The position numbers and the translations under genes were made by a program. DNA of 64,000 nucleotides from Arminella tubonensis (lineage in GTDB: Bacteria; Pseudomonadota; Alphaproteobacteria; Rhizobiales; Rhizobiaceae): the NCBI RefSeq assembly GCF_003240585.1, contig NZ_PCDP01000061.1, positions 1 to 64,000 on the forward strand. The letters run 5' to 3'. Below are positions 55,412-64,000 of this stretch, in pieces (the stretch's first letter is position 1; the number at the start of each line of letters is the position of its first letter). The notes beneath the pieces were generated by a model. It saw nothing but the letters and a program-made list of their open reading frames with translations. It made no database searches and was not told the origin of the DNA.

Positions 55412-56755
55412 TCAGCCCTGGCTAGGAAGCAGCAGGCAGTCGAAATCGTGCTTCTTCAGGGCCGTGCAGGCAGAGTTTGCGGCATCGCGGCTGTCGAAGC
55501 CGACGAAGCGGGCTCGATAGACCTTCGATCCGCCCTGTCCCACCGCTTCCGTGTAAGGCGATGCCTTGCGCAATGCCTTGCCAGTCTTGGACTGCGCATC
55601 GGCGAGGATGTCCTTTGCGGCCTTTGCGCTTGGTGTAGCGGCGATCTGCACCTGCCAGCTACCGGCTTGCGGCTTTCCGGCGTTCAGAATTTCTTCCTGG
55701 GCCTGCGGACGATCCAGCGGGATGGCCATGTCGACCCCGCTTTCGGTAGCAATGCCGGTGCGGGTCGTCAGTGTTCCAAGGGTGCCTTGCGTCGGCGTGA
55801 CGCTCTTCGTGGTGGCCTGGGCTATGCTCTGTGTAATGACGGCGTCGACGTGGTGCGGTGCTGTCCGGGTCGGAATTTCGATATCAGGTGCAACTGAGGC
55901 AACTTCGACATTCCTGCTGTTGCGATTGCCGATGCTGGCCATGAGGCGCGTGTTGCCGGTGGAAGCCGCTTCCTTGACGTAGCGGTTCAGCAGGCCCGCC
56001 ATCCTGTCGTCGCGGCTGCGGGCAGTCGCCCCGCCCAAAACGACGCCGATGACACGGCGATTGCCCTGTCGCACGGCGCTGACGATATTGAAGCCGGAAG
56101 CGTCGGTATAGCCGGTCTTGATGCCGTCCATGCCCTGGTACCGGTACATCAGGTTGTTGTGACCGCGGATGGGGCGGCCACGATAGACGAAGCCCGTCTG
56201 CGAGAACAAGCGGTATTCGCTGGGGTAATCATTGATGAGGGCGACGGCCAGCGTCGACATGTCGCGCGCGGTGGTGATCTGGCGCGGATCGGGCAGGCCC
56301 GACGGATTGACGAAGACGGTCCGGCTCATGCCGAGCGCGCGGGCCTTCTGCGTCATGATCCGGCCGAAGCCGCTTTCGCTGCCGCCGAGCGCTTCGCCCA
56401 TGACGGTTGCGGCGTCGTTTGCCGACTTGATGATCATGCCGTTGACCGCCTCGCGGACGGTGACGGTCGTCCCGGCTTTCAGGCCGAGCTTCGTCGGGTG
56501 CTTGTTGGCGGCGTTGCTGGAGACCTTGAGCTTGGTGTCCCAGCCGATCTTGCCGCGATGGATCGCGTCGAAGGCCAGATAGAGCGTCATCATCTTCGTC
56601 AGCGATGCCGGGTGGTTGAGCTGGTCGGCGCTGTCCGAGGTCAGGACCCTGCCCGTTTTCGCGTCCATGACGAAATAGGCGCTGCCGGCGAATGTGGCCA
56701 CGGTCGAATTCAGCAGCACGAGGGCCGCCGAAAAGGCCACCAATATTTTCTTCAT
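55412..56755 (-). CDS. D-alanyl-D-alanine carboxypeptidase with SPOR domain
   Basis: A 447-residue exported DD-carboxypeptidase (PBP5/6-like serine peptidase). Signal peptide MKKILVAFSAALVLLNSTVA. Catalytic motifs are SLTK (residues 51-54), SAN (111-113) and KTG (212-214). The C-terminal 80 residues form a SPOR peptidoglycan-binding domain (SWQVQIAATPSAKAAKDILADAQ). A Thr-rich linker connects them. It trims pentapeptides and may localise to the septum through SPOR. Start chosen at 56755 with GGGGACAG upstream. Confidence 0.93.
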   Translation of the reverse strand: MKKILVAFSAALVLLNSTVATFAGSAYFVMDAKTGRVLTSDSADQLNHPASLTKMMTLYLAFDAIHRGKIGWDTKLKVSSNAANKHPTKLGLKAGTTVTVREAVNGMIIKSANDAATVMGEALGGSESGFGRIMTQKARALGMSRTVFVNPSGLPDPRQITTARDMSTLAVALINDYPSEYRLFSQTGFVYRGRPIRGHNNLMYRYQGMDGIKTGYTDASGFNIVSAVRQGNRRVIGVVLGGATARSRDDRMAGLLNRYVKEAASTGNTRLMASIGNRNSRNVEVASVAPDIEIPTRTAPHHVDAVITQSIAQATTKSVTPTQGTLGTLTTRTGIATESGVDMAIPLDRPQAQEEILNAGKPQAGSWQVQIAATPSAKAAKDILADAQSKTGKALRKASPYTEAVGQGGSKVYRARFVGFDSRDAANSACTALKKHDFDCLLLPSQG

Positions 56756-57001
56756 CTCTGTCCCCAACCGAAACAAATGCAAATGCGTCGCGTGGCGCGA
56801 TGTGCGCTTTTGCGACAGAAGCGGAGATTTAATGCGAACTTGAGGCAACTGCCTCGATGAACATCTAATTTTGCTGTTGCTGGTAAATGAAGCATTAAGG
56901 ATCTGAAATATTAACTGGATTCAGCAAGACTTAACGTCGCACAGGCTAAATCGGGGCCGCAATTTCGCCAGGGCTCGACCAGGTTCGACGATACGGGTTT
57001 C

Positions 57002-58087
57002 ATGGAACAGGGCATCGGCAGCAGCCTGCGCAACCATCTCAAGCACGCGCTGATCACGGGCGGGCTCGAGGCGTCATTCGTCCTCGACAGGCTCGGCTTG
57101 CTGCGCCAAGCCGGCGGGCTGGGCGCGGTCTTCACGCTGCACCACGTGCGACCCTTCGTGCCCCGGCCGTTCGAGCCGAACCGCCACCTCGAAATCTCGC
57201 CGGAATTTCTCGACCTTGCGATCCGACGGCTGAGGCAGGAAGGTTACGTCTTCGTGCCGCTCAACGAGCTGCCGGGCCTGATGGCGGCCGGCAAGAGTAC
57301 GCCGCGCTTCGTCGCCTTTACCCTCGACGACGCCAATCGTAACAATCTTGAGTACGCCCTCCCCGTCTTCGCCCGCCACGACGTGCCGTTCACGGTTTTC
57401 GTCACGCAAGGCCTGTCGGAGCGAACGCATACGATGTGGTGGGAAACGCTTGCGGAATTGTTTGGCAGGCTGGATCGGATCAGCTTCGATTTCGGTGCGG
57501 GTATCGAAAGTGTGGACCTTGCCGGAGCCGGGCAAAGACAACAGGCGTTCGACCGTTTTGCGGCCTTGGTCCATCGATCCGACGAGGCAGCTGCTGTCGG
57601 CAAGATCGACGCGCTTGCCCGCAGCCATGGCCTGGAACCGCTCGACATCGTCCGGTCGCTGATCATGGACGCCGAAGAATTGAAGGTTTTGGCCGCCAAT
57701 CCCCTGGCGTCGCTCGGAGCGCATACCGTGAGCCATCGCGCGTTGAGCAGGTTGAGCGATACGGAGGCCGCAGCCGAGATGTCGGCATCCGCCGACTATA
57801 TCGCCTCGATCACGGGCACGCACCCAACGGCGATTGCCTATCCTTATGGGACGCGCGACGCAGTGTCAGTGCGGGACGCGAGGATTGCGATTGAGCTCGG
57901 TTTCACGATCGGAGTGACGACCCAACCGGGCACGATCACGCCGGCGATGGGGCCAGCGCCGACGTTGCTACCGCGGCTATCACTCAATGGATTCTATCAG
58001 AAGCCGCGCTACGCCTCGGCGCTCGCATCGGGAATTCCGATGTGGCTCGAAAAAGCGCGTCGTCACAGGGGCGGTCCCCTCTCCTAG
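57002..58087 (+). CDS. Polysaccharide-deacetylase (NodB-homology) protein
   Basis: A 361-residue protein with a NodB-like catalytic barrel: VAFTLDDANRNNLEYALPVF (motif 1, usually TFDDG), LGAHTVSHRALSRLS (motif 2, HxxxH), and AIAYPYGTRDAVS (motif 3). The variation TLDDAN keeps the catalytic and metal Asp. It probably removes acetyl groups from a surface polysaccharide; no signal peptide is obvious. It is near the DD-carboxypeptidase but divergent. The N-terminal 45 residues precede the domain. Confidence 0.83.
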   Translation: MEQGIGSSLRNHLKHALITGGLEASFVLDRLGLLRQAGGLGAVFTLHHVRPFVPRPFEPNRHLEISPEFLDLAIRRLRQEGYVFVPLNELPGLMAAGKSTPRFVAFTLDDANRNNLEYALPVFARHDVPFTVFVTQGLSERTHTMWWETLAELFGRLDRISFDFGAGIESVDLAGAGQRQQAFDRFAALVHRSDEAAAVGKIDALARSHGLEPLDIVRSLIMDAEELKVLAANPLASLGAHTVSHRALSRLSDTEAAAEMSASADYIASITGTHPTAIAYPYGTRDAVSVRDARIAIELGFTIGVTTQPGTITPAMGPAPTLLPRLSLNGFYQKPRYASALASGIPMWLEKARRHRGGPLS

Positions 58088-58151
58088 TAAAGCGGGGAGA
58101 CGGGACTGCCTCTCTGGTGACGCATTTCCGGTATCCCGCCTCCGAGACGAA

Positions 58152-58772
58152 TCACGGATACATTCGGACCTTTTCCCAGGCCCCGTCTGGCACGCTACGG
58201 CGGAATTCCACGCGGTCGTGCAGGCGGAATTTGCGGTCGTGCCAGAATTCGATCGACAGCGGCCGAATACGAAACCCAGACCAGTAATCCGGGCGCGGGA
58301 TTTCGCCGAGAGCATACCGGGCCGTGTATTCAGCCACGGCCTTCTCAAGGGCAAAACGGCTCTCCAGCGGCCGGGATTGCTTGGATGCCCAGGCCCCTAT
58401 GCGGCTGCCGCGCGGGCGCTGGCGGAAGTATTCGTCGGCTTCCTGGTCGGTGACGACTTCAACCAGACCGCGCAGACGGATTTGGCGCCTCAGCGATTTC
58501 CAATGAAAACACATGGCCGCTTTTTTATGAGAAAGCAGTTCTTGGCCTTTCTGACTCTCGAAATTTGTATAGAATACGAATCCTTCATGATCGAAACCCT
58601 TCAGGAGGACCATGCGGACGTTCGGCAAGCCATCTTCATCCACCGTTGCGAGCGCTACCGCATTGGGATCATTGACCTCCGAGGCCTCGGCGTCTTTCAG
58701 CCAGGCCGCGAACAACGCGAATGGCTCATTCTGTTCGGTGAAGTCACCGCTTGTTAACTCGTTTTCCGACAT
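58152..58772 (-). CDS. pdxH: Pyridoxamine/pyridoxine 5'-phosphate oxidase
   Basis: A 206-residue FMN-dependent PdxH that makes PLP from PNP or PMP. Motifs include [54 protein letters not shown] and a C-terminal family signature ending WEKVRMYP, with R and Q residues binding FMN and substrate. Full length. It is divergent from the surface lipoprotein gene. Confidence 0.95.
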   Translation of the reverse strand: MSENELTSGDFTEQNEPFALFAAWLKDAEASEVNDPNAVALATVDEDGLPNVRMVLLKGFDHEGFVFYTNFESQKGQELLSHKKAAMCFHWKSLRRQIRLRGLVEVVTDQEADEYFRQRPRGSRIGAWASKQSRPLESRFALEKAVAEYTARYALGEIPRPDYWSGFRIRPLSIEFWHDRKFRLHDRVEFRRSVPDGAWEKVRMYP

Positions 58773-58867
58773 ATTGGTCCAAGTGCCCCGATATTAAACA
58801 GATGAGGTATTTTGCCGTATGGCAAAAACCTTTGCCCAGGTCTTTTGGCGACTGGACAGGATACACG

Positions 58868-59326
58868 GTGGAAGTCATATCAAAGTCGACGGTTGAGACA
58901 AAGGGTTTGCGGGCAAAGAGCGGCATATTGGTGATGTCAGGCATCGTGCTCCTCTCGCTGACCGGTTGCGTTGCCGGTGGCATGGATTTCCTCAGCACCG
59001 CCAAGGTAGATCGTTCGGTGACGACTGGGACGGTCCCGCAGGCAGCCGTGACCACCGACAGCGTTTCCGACGAGACCACGGTGCGCAACGCGGTGACCTC
59101 AGCCGATCTCAGCAAGACCCAGGGCCAGCCGCTTCCCTGGGCCAATGCCTCCACCGGAAGCGCCGGCGTCATCGACACCATTGTCGAGAACAATTCTTCG
59201 GGGCAAGTGTGCCGCCAGTTCCGCACGACCCGCCATGCCTATGACGGCGTTGCCAACTTCTACGGCAAGACCTGCCTTGTCGACGGCAGCGACTGGCAAT
59301 TGCTGAGCTTCCAGCAGGCCGGCTGA
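58868..59326 (+). CDS. RT0821/Lpp0805-family surface lipoprotein
   Basis: A roughly 152-residue envelope lipoprotein. A signal segment VMSGIVLLSLTGC (lipobox LTGC) is followed by an unstructured linker with many Thr/Ser, and the C-terminal domain QVCRQFRTTRHAYDGVANFYGKTCLVDGSDWQLL typical of RT0821/Lpp0805 proteins, related to rickettsial 17-kDa antigens. The start is uncertain: GTG at 58868 after an AGGAT site is preferred; Met-62 of the longest frame is an alternative. Two cysteines in the domain may pair. Confidence 0.78.
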   Translation: MEVISKSTVETKGLRAKSGILVMSGIVLLSLTGCVAGGMDFLSTAKVDRSVTTGTVPQAAVTTDSVSDETTVRNAVTSADLSKTQGQPLPWANASTGSAGVIDTIVENNSSGQVCRQFRTTRHAYDGVANFYGKTCLVDGSDWQLLSFQQAG

Positions 59327-59338
59327 AACGTCAGCACG

Positions 59339-60868
59339 TCATCCGATTTCGAGCACCGGCTCCAGCAGCATCCCTTCGTCGATCCTTTGCGCCAGCGCGT
59401 AGACATCGGCGCTCGACGAGCGGTCCGCCTCGAGCGGCGGAACGACGGAACGCACCGCGTCGAACAGCATCCTTCCTCTCTCTCCGAGCTTGATATCACC
59501 GCGCAGATCGATGGCGCGGGCGGCAACGATCAGCTCGATCGACGTCAGATAGCGCAGCTTCTCGATCAGCCGCTGCGACTTGTCGATCACCGACATCGCC
59601 AGCGAAGCATAGTCCTCCACCCTGTCGGCGACCGGCGTGACGACGAAAGGCATCGGCATGGCGAGATGGGCTATTTCAGCCGTCAGGGCCGCAACCGTTT
59701 TCTGCAGGGCGCCAAAACCGTTCGCACCTGGGCCAGCCGGGGCCAGGAAACGTGGAAGGTCTGAAAAGCCGGGAGACAAAAGCTTCATGATGCGTTCGGC
59801 CGCCATCGCGGCGAGGCGCGCAAGCGAAAGGCCGAGCGTGTCGAAGGCCAGAGCCAGATGGGTCGCGTCGAAATTGCCGGTCGGCAGGACGATGTCCTCG
59901 GCAGCCATGACGGCAGGATTGTCGTCGCTGGAGCGCAGTTCCAGCTCGGTCGCCGCCCATGCGGCCTTCAATGCCTCGAAGGCAGCGCCGACGACGGAGG
60001 GCGCGCAGCGCAGGCTGAGCGGATCCTGCAGGCGCCTAGCAGCACCCGGCGCGATAAGATCGCCGCCCTCGATGAACGCGCGGATCGCGGCGGCAGCTTC
60101 CCCCTGCCCCGGCGCGGGTCGGAGCCGACTTGCCAGCGGATCGAGCGGGGCGATGCTGGCGCGGAAGCCTTCGAAGGACAAGGCGACGGCACCGACATGC
60201 GCATCAAGCACGCGCCTGGCGTCCTCGAGCAGCAGGCAGGCAAGACCGACGGATGCGGCGTTGGAGGAGATGAGCGAGAGGCCATCCTTGATGCCGAAGG
60301 TTGGCAATGCCAGGCCGGCGGCGGCAAACGCCTCCGTTCCCGAAACGATACGGCCATCTTCGAGCGAAACACTGCCCTGCCCGGTCAGGACGACGGCGAT
60401 GTGGGCCAGCGGTGCGAGATCTGCCTCGCTGATCGAACCGGTCATCGGCACGTCGGGGTGGATGTGGCTGTTGAGCATGTCGGCGAGCGCAATGACCACG
60501 GGCTTGGAAACGCCTGAAAAGCCGAGGCAGAAGCGGGCAAGGCGCGCCGCCATCATGGCGCGGACTTCGCTCGTCGTCGCCAATCGGCCGACGCCAACGG
60601 CGCGGGCGTGCGGGATGCGGTACTGGCGGGCACTGTCGGAAGGATCGACACGGGTGCCTACACCTGCGCCAAGGTCTGTGCTGACGCCATAGATCGCTTC
60701 GCCTCCTGCAGCATGGCGAACGAGGCAATCATAGGCCGCATCGATGCCGGCAAGGGCATCTTCGCCGATTGCGACCTCCGGACCGCCACGGGCAATGGCA
60801 CAGATCGCCTCGACGCCGGCGCCGGATGCACCGAAGACTATCCGTTTTGCCGCATCATCCGATGGCAT
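59339..60868 (-). CDS. HAL/PAL-superfamily protein lacking the MIO triad
   Basis: A 509-residue protein of the aromatic amino acid lyase superfamily. Conserved parts are YGVSTDLGAGVGTRV (Tyr-60), LISSNAASVG, QDPLSLRC (281-288), RSSDDNPAVM and VEDYASLAM. The MIO-forming Ala-Ser-Gly of true lyases (GSVGASGDLAPLAH) is missing: here GSISEADLAPLAH, one residue shorter, and the Tyr of QDPYSLRC is Leu-284. It therefore probably cannot make the electrophilic cofactor; a different activity is inferred. AAGGAG precedes the ATG. It is 29 bases behind an ornithine cyclodeaminase homologue in one operon. Confidence 0.85.
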   Translation of the reverse strand: MPSDDAAKRIVFGASGAGVEAICAIARGGPEVAIGEDALAGIDAAYDCLVRHAAGGEAIYGVSTDLGAGVGTRVDPSDSARQYRIPHARAVGVGRLATTSEVRAMMAARLARFCLGFSGVSKPVVIALADMLNSHIHPDVPMTGSISEADLAPLAHIAVVLTGQGSVSLEDGRIVSGTEAFAAAGLALPTFGIKDGLSLISSNAASVGLACLLLEDARRVLDAHVGAVALSFEGFRASIAPLDPLASRLRPAPGQGEAAAAIRAFIEGGDLIAPGAARRLQDPLSLRCAPSVVGAAFEALKAAWAATELELRSSDDNPAVMAAEDIVLPTGNFDATHLALAFDTLGLSLARLAAMAAERIMKLLSPGFSDLPRFLAPAGPGANGFGALQKTVAALTAEIAHLAMPMPFVVTPVADRVEDYASLAMSVIDKSQRLIEKLRYLTSIELIVAARAIDLRGDIKLGERGRMLFDAVRSVVPPLEADRSSSADVYALAQRIDEGMLLEPVLEIG

Positions 60869-60897
60869 GATTTCAGACTCCTTGGAAAAATCGGGCC

Positions 60898-61902
60898 TCA
60901 GGCAAAACGCAGGCGTTGGCCGATGTTCATTCGCCGCGCCTTGTCGACCATGGCCGCGCCGAGCGCGACGTCTGTGGTGCTGAGGCCGCGGTGCCAGAAC
61001 AGGATGGTCTCTTCGTCGCTCTCGCGGCCGGGTTTTGCACCGCAGACGATCTGGCCGATCTCGGCATGTAGGTTTTCGGCCGTCACCTTGCCTTCGTCGA
61101 CATGGCGGCGCAGCGCGCCATAGGGCCGACCCGGGCCGCACTGGCCCCAATCGTCGACCACGACCTTGTCCATTATATCGGTCAGGTCGAATTCCAGCGC
61201 GCTCATCGTGCCGTAGGGTACGACGAAGGCACCCTTCTTCACCCAGGCGGTCTTGAAGAGTGGCGTTGGCTCGGGCAAGCGGCTTGCCTCGATCATGATG
61301 TCGGCGCCCTTGAGGCAATCTTCCCAATTGTCTGTGACGATGATCTTCTTGCCGAGGTCCTGCTCCAGCCTGGCGGCGAAGGCGTCGCGGCTCTCAGGCC
61401 GGCGGGAATGGACGCGAATTTCATCGAAATCGAAGATGTGGTCGAGCAGCCGGACATTCCAATAGGACGTGCCGCGCGCGCCGATATGACCGAGGATCTT
61501 GCTATCCTTGCGGGCGAGATGACGGGCGCCGATCGCGGTGACCGCGCCGGTGCGCATGTCGGTGATCGCGGTCGCATCGATAATCGCCTTCGGCACACCG
61601 GTATGTGGATCGAACAGGTTCAGCACGGCCAGCTCCGAGGGCAGGCCCTGCTTGTAGTTATCGACGAAATCGCCAACGACCTTGACGCCGGCATAGCCGA
61701 GCGATTTGACATAGCCGCGCAGCACGTTGAAGTGGCCCTTGTCGGAGCTTTCGGGGACGAGGTGAACACGGGGCTCAATAACCGTTTCGCCGCGCCCCTG
61801 CGCATCCAGCGCCAGGGTCACCGCGTCGAGGATTTCGTCGTTGGTGAGGGCCAATGCCTTGGCATCGATGGCATTCAGATAGTCGATCCAGATTTCCTGC
61901 AT
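60898..61902 (-). CDS. Ornithine cyclodeaminase/mu-crystallin-family protein
   Basis: A 334-residue NAD(P)-dependent OCD/mu-crystallin homologue, whose members convert ornithine to proline or reduce imines. The Rossmann region is SKILGHIGARGTSYWNVRLLDHIF, with the expected glycines partly replaced (GHIGARGTS). Substrate-binding parts ATAITDMRTGAVTAIGARHLA and LGAAMVDKARR are present. The substrate cannot be inferred. First gene of the operon; a HutC-like operator lies 107 bases upstream. Paired with a lyase-fold protein. Confidence 0.85.
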   Translation of the reverse strand: MQEIWIDYLNAIDAKALALTNDEILDAVTLALDAQGRGETVIEPRVHLVPESSDKGHFNVLRGYVKSLGYAGVKVVGDFVDNYKQGLPSELAVLNLFDPHTGVPKAIIDATAITDMRTGAVTAIGARHLARKDSKILGHIGARGTSYWNVRLLDHIFDFDEIRVHSRRPESRDAFAARLEQDLGKKIIVTDNWEDCLKGADIMIEASRLPEPTPLFKTAWVKKGAFVVPYGTMSALEFDLTDIMDKVVVDDWGQCGPGRPYGALRRHVDEGKVTAENLHAEIGQIVCGAKPGRESDEETILFWHRGLSTTDVALGAAMVDKARRMNIGQRLRFA

Positions 61903-62332
61903 ACGCCGCCTCGGCCTTCCCGTTCGTTCGATATTGATGTGCCCGGCGCGTCCGCTGCCAGAGATTGCGGAGCGGCTGCGCCGCCCGCCGGGATCGGGCC
62001 ATGAAAGATTTGTCTATACTTATTGTCAAGGCGAATTCGCCGCCCAGGCGACCTGTGCCGTCGACGAACGGAAGGGCGCACATCCTTAATATTATCCATC
62101 GCTCATTCGCCAATATTTAGCGAATGACTAACCATTGCCAGCGATCACTAGGCGTGTGGTTCCACTGCGTAAGGACTGATTAGCAACTGTCCCGCAAGAT
62201 CACCCTATATGCGCGCTAAATTAGCTTCTTCAGGGGCGAAACGAATGCGCGCGATGTGTGTTCTCTATTCGAGCTACGGCGTGCCGGGAAACAGGTCAGG
62301 CACACCGGTCGAAAAAGCGGCGGTCACAAGTT
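61903..62332. other. Promoter region between OCD and DnaJ-like genes
   Basis: These 430 bases are the divergent control region. The left half contains the HutC-like site. The right half contains CTATAT near 62208, a possible -10 for the DnaJ-like gene. A frame from 62258 that is in phase with the DnaJ-like gene is unlikely to be translated. No RNA gene is recognised. Confidence 0.55.
62009..62028. promoter_or_regulatory. HutC-like operator over a -35 element
   Basis: TTGTCTATACTTATTGTCAA is an imperfect palindrome containing GTCTATAC, which fits the HutC-type GntR consensus GTNTANAC. Its right end is the complement of TTGACA, a -35 candidate for the operon on the minus strand. It is 107-126 bases before the OCD start. 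Confidence 0.45.
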
Positions 62333-63541
62333 ATGCGCGATCCTTATAAGACATTGGGCGTGAAGCGGGATGCAGGGGTGGATGAAATCAAGGCAGCGTG
62401 GCGCAACATGGCCAAGGCCGTTCATCCCGACCACAACCTCAACGACCCGACGGCGACGGAGCGCTTTGCCGAAATCGGCCGGGCGTACGACACGCTGAAA
62501 GATCCGAAGAAGCGGAGCCGCTACGACCAGGTGCTCGGCATGGCGGCGGCCAAGAGCCGCGAGCAGACGATCATGCAGCAGCGCCAGGCTCAGCACGAGG
62601 CCGAGGCACGGGCAAAGGTCGCCCGCGCCAACGCCGAAAAGGTGCTGGAGGAACTTGCCCGCGCCAACGCCCAGAAGGCGCAGAAAGCTTCGAACGCGGC
62701 TGCCGCCGGCGCGGCGCAGACCCAGGCCGGCAACGCATCAGCGGGCAAATCGCAAGCCTCGGCGGCGCAGAGCGCACCCGCCAACGAATCTCCCGAGGAT
62801 ATGGTCGAACGCATCTTTGGCGCGCAGGCTCGCGCGAGTGCTCCGAACACCGAACAGGGCGCCGGCGCAGACAAGCGTCCTGACAGCGGCTATCAGGACG
62901 GGGCGGCCCGCGGCGAGACCGAGGAAGCCGAACCGGTTGCCGCCTCCGGCATCGGCTCGATCATATCGCTGCCGCCGTTCGGCATTCTAAGCTCGCTCGT
63001 CCGTCGCATCACCGGAGCGGCCCCGACCCTCGAGAAGGCGCCCGATATCGCCGCCGAAGCAAGCATCACCCTTGAGGACATTCTGAAAGGGAACTGGATA
63101 TCCGTGATGCTGTCCGACGGGCGTGAACAGCGCTTCCAGGCAATGCCCGGAATGAGCGACGGCCATGTGGTTCACCTCAAGGGCCAGGGCCTCAAGCTGC
63201 AGGGCATGCAGCGGGGCGACGTGGCGATTACCGTCCATCTCACCCCCGACGACCGCTTCGCGATCCGTGGTTTCGATCTTCACACTGCCTTGCCAGTGAC
63301 GATCGAGAACGCGGTTCTCGGCTGCAGGACTCACGTCGAGGGCTTGAGCGGCAGCGTCGACGTTACGGTTCCGGCATGGTCGGGATCGGATCACGTCATC
63401 CGTATCCCCAACGAAGGGCTGCCGAACGGTGATGGCGGAAAAGGCGATCTTGTCGTCGAATTGCGCCTGATGTTGTGGGAAAAGCCCGACGATCGCATCA
63501 CGGATTTGATGCGCATCAGGAAAGACGGGCTGTTTTTGTGA
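62333..63541 (+). CDS. DnaJ-like (type II/CbpA-like) chaperone
   Basis: A 402-residue J-domain protein. The J domain is residues 1-70 with the HPD motif in AVHPDHNLND and the DPKKRSRYDQ end. It is followed by a long Ala/Glu/Gln-rich linker (about 80-220) instead of the G/F and zinc-finger regions, then a DnaJ C-terminal substrate domain (from about 245: ASITLEDILKGNWISVMLSDG, GQGLKLQGMQRGDVAITVHLTP). It likely works with DnaK in a specialised role. Start at 62333 is where the J domain begins. The gene fabI is 122 bases downstream. Confidence 0.87.
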   Translation: MRDPYKTLGVKRDAGVDEIKAAWRNMAKAVHPDHNLNDPTATERFAEIGRAYDTLKDPKKRSRYDQVLGMAAAKSREQTIMQQRQAQHEAEARAKVARANAEKVLEELARANAQKAQKASNAAAAGAAQTQAGNASAGKSQASAAQSAPANESPEDMVERIFGAQARASAPNTEQGAGADKRPDSGYQDGAARGETEEAEPVAASGIGSIISLPPFGILSSLVRRITGAAPTLEKAPDIAAEASITLEDILKGNWISVMLSDGREQRFQAMPGMSDGHVVHLKGQGLKLQGMQRGDVAITVHLTPDDRFAIRGFDLHTALPVTIENAVLGCRTHVEGLSGSVDVTVPAWSGSDHVIRIPNEGLPNGDGGKGDLVVELRLMLWEKPDDRITDLMRIRKDGLFL

Positions 63542-63663
63542 AATTTCGGTAACAAGCGCACCCTTTATTACGTTCCCTAACAGTTGATGATCCAACCCGT
63601 GCTTGAACGGCGCAACGGCCTATGCCATAGGCAGGGTCAACGACAAGTTCAAGGGAGCAGAAT

Positions 63664-64000
63664 ATGGCTCAAGCAACAGGCCTCATGTCCGGCAAGCGCG
63701 GCGTCATCATGGGCGTCGCAAACAACCGTTCCATCGCATGGGGTATTGCCAAGGCCATTCATGCGCAGGGCGGCGAAGTCGCCTTCACCTATCAGGGCGA
63801 CGCGCTGAAGAAGCGGGTCGAGCCGCTGGCTGCCGAAATCGGCGGGCATCTGGTCGGCCATTGCGACGTCGGCGACGAATCCACCATCGACGCAGTATTC
63901 GAAAACGTCGAGAAGCTCTGGGGCAAGATCGATTTCATCGTTCACGCAATCGGCTTCTCCGACAAGGACGAGCTGACGGGTCGCTATGTCGACACCTCGC
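63664..64000 (+). CDS. fabI: Enoyl-ACP reductase FabI (truncated by window)
   Basis: The first 112 residues of an NADH-dependent enoyl-ACP reductase of fatty acid synthesis. The N-terminus ending GVANNRSIAWGIAKAIHAQG carries the glycine-rich cofactor loop, and GHLVGHCDVGDESTIDAVF and IDFIVHAIGFSDKDELTG follow. The catalytic Tyr-Lys lies beyond the window. AGGGAGCAGAAT precedes the ATG. Confidence 0.93.
   Translation, partial: MAQATGLMSGKRGVIMGVANNRSIAWGIAKAIHAQGGEVAFTYQGDALKKRVEPLAAEIGGHLVGHCDVGDESTIDAVFENVEKLWGKIDFIVHAIGFSDKDELTGRYVDTS

Overview
The window looks like part of the main chromosome of a Rhizobiaceae bacterium (Rhizobium/Agrobacterium/Sinorhizobium group). Support comes from a high-GC coding style, a CcrM-type cell-cycle methyltransferase, BioR-type operators by bioY, a ctaCDBGE aa3-oxidase cluster running into ispH-thrB-rnhA, IalB-family proteins, and several families of palindromic intergenic mosaic repeats typical of rhizobia. 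Nearly all of it is conserved core genome. There is no prophage, transposase, integrase, rRNA operon or CRISPR array.

Layout. 1-5.8 kb: tRNA-Val(UAC) and tRNA-Gln(UUG) flank a small glycosylation pair (TIGR04325-type methyltransferase and GT4 glycosyltransferase). A cupin, an MBL-fold hydrolase and a DUF1499 membrane protein follow. 6-20.7 kb: ppdK, a candidate structured small RNA, smc, a DsbA-like protein, a parDE module, a DUF721 protein, mutY and further small genes. Next comes a low-GC patch with a frameshifted secreted zincin, then ccrM. 21-26.6 kb: NIPSNAP and monooxygenase-like genes with an ArsR regulator, a bioY-DUF1284 operon with two BioR boxes beside a GntR regulator, a HAD hydrolase and a lipoprotein. 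26.9-33.2 kb: thrC, an M16 peptidase, a GNAT enzyme and a large PAS-GGDEF-EAL protein.

33-43 kb: a zinc-binding metallopeptidase, csbD, yqgE, a DsbD-N-like protein, a peroxiredoxin, a second parDE, a zinc ABC transporter operon (azt-type) behind a Zur-like palindrome and led by an unlisted 42-codon membrane peptide, then rnhA, thrB and ispH. 43.7-51 kb: the cytochrome aa3 operon, read leftward, from ctaC to SURF1, with an L,D-transpeptidase gene embedded near its end and an FNR/FixK-like box in front of ctaC. 51-64 kb: two tandem IalB-family genes, tldD, a DUF4160-DUF2442 pair behind a perfect palindrome, a MazG-like gene, a DD-carboxypeptidase with SPOR domain, a polysaccharide deacetylase, pdxH and a surface lipoprotein. 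An operon for a HAL/PAL-fold protein lacking the Ala-Ser-Gly triad plus an ornithine-cyclodeaminase homologue follows, then a DnaJ-like protein and the start of fabI.

Functional links. Threonine synthesis (thrB, thrC), respiration (all structural and several assembly genes of aa3 oxidase, including haem O synthase, Cu chaperone and SURF1), biotin uptake and zinc uptake can be read as coherent units with plausible regulators. The least explained items are the four-hairpin RNA between ppdK and smc, the degenerate lyase operon under a HutC-like operator, the 42-residue peptide heading the zinc operon, and the palindrome-headed DUF4160-DUF2442 pair. All assignments rest on reading the sequence; no database search was run.
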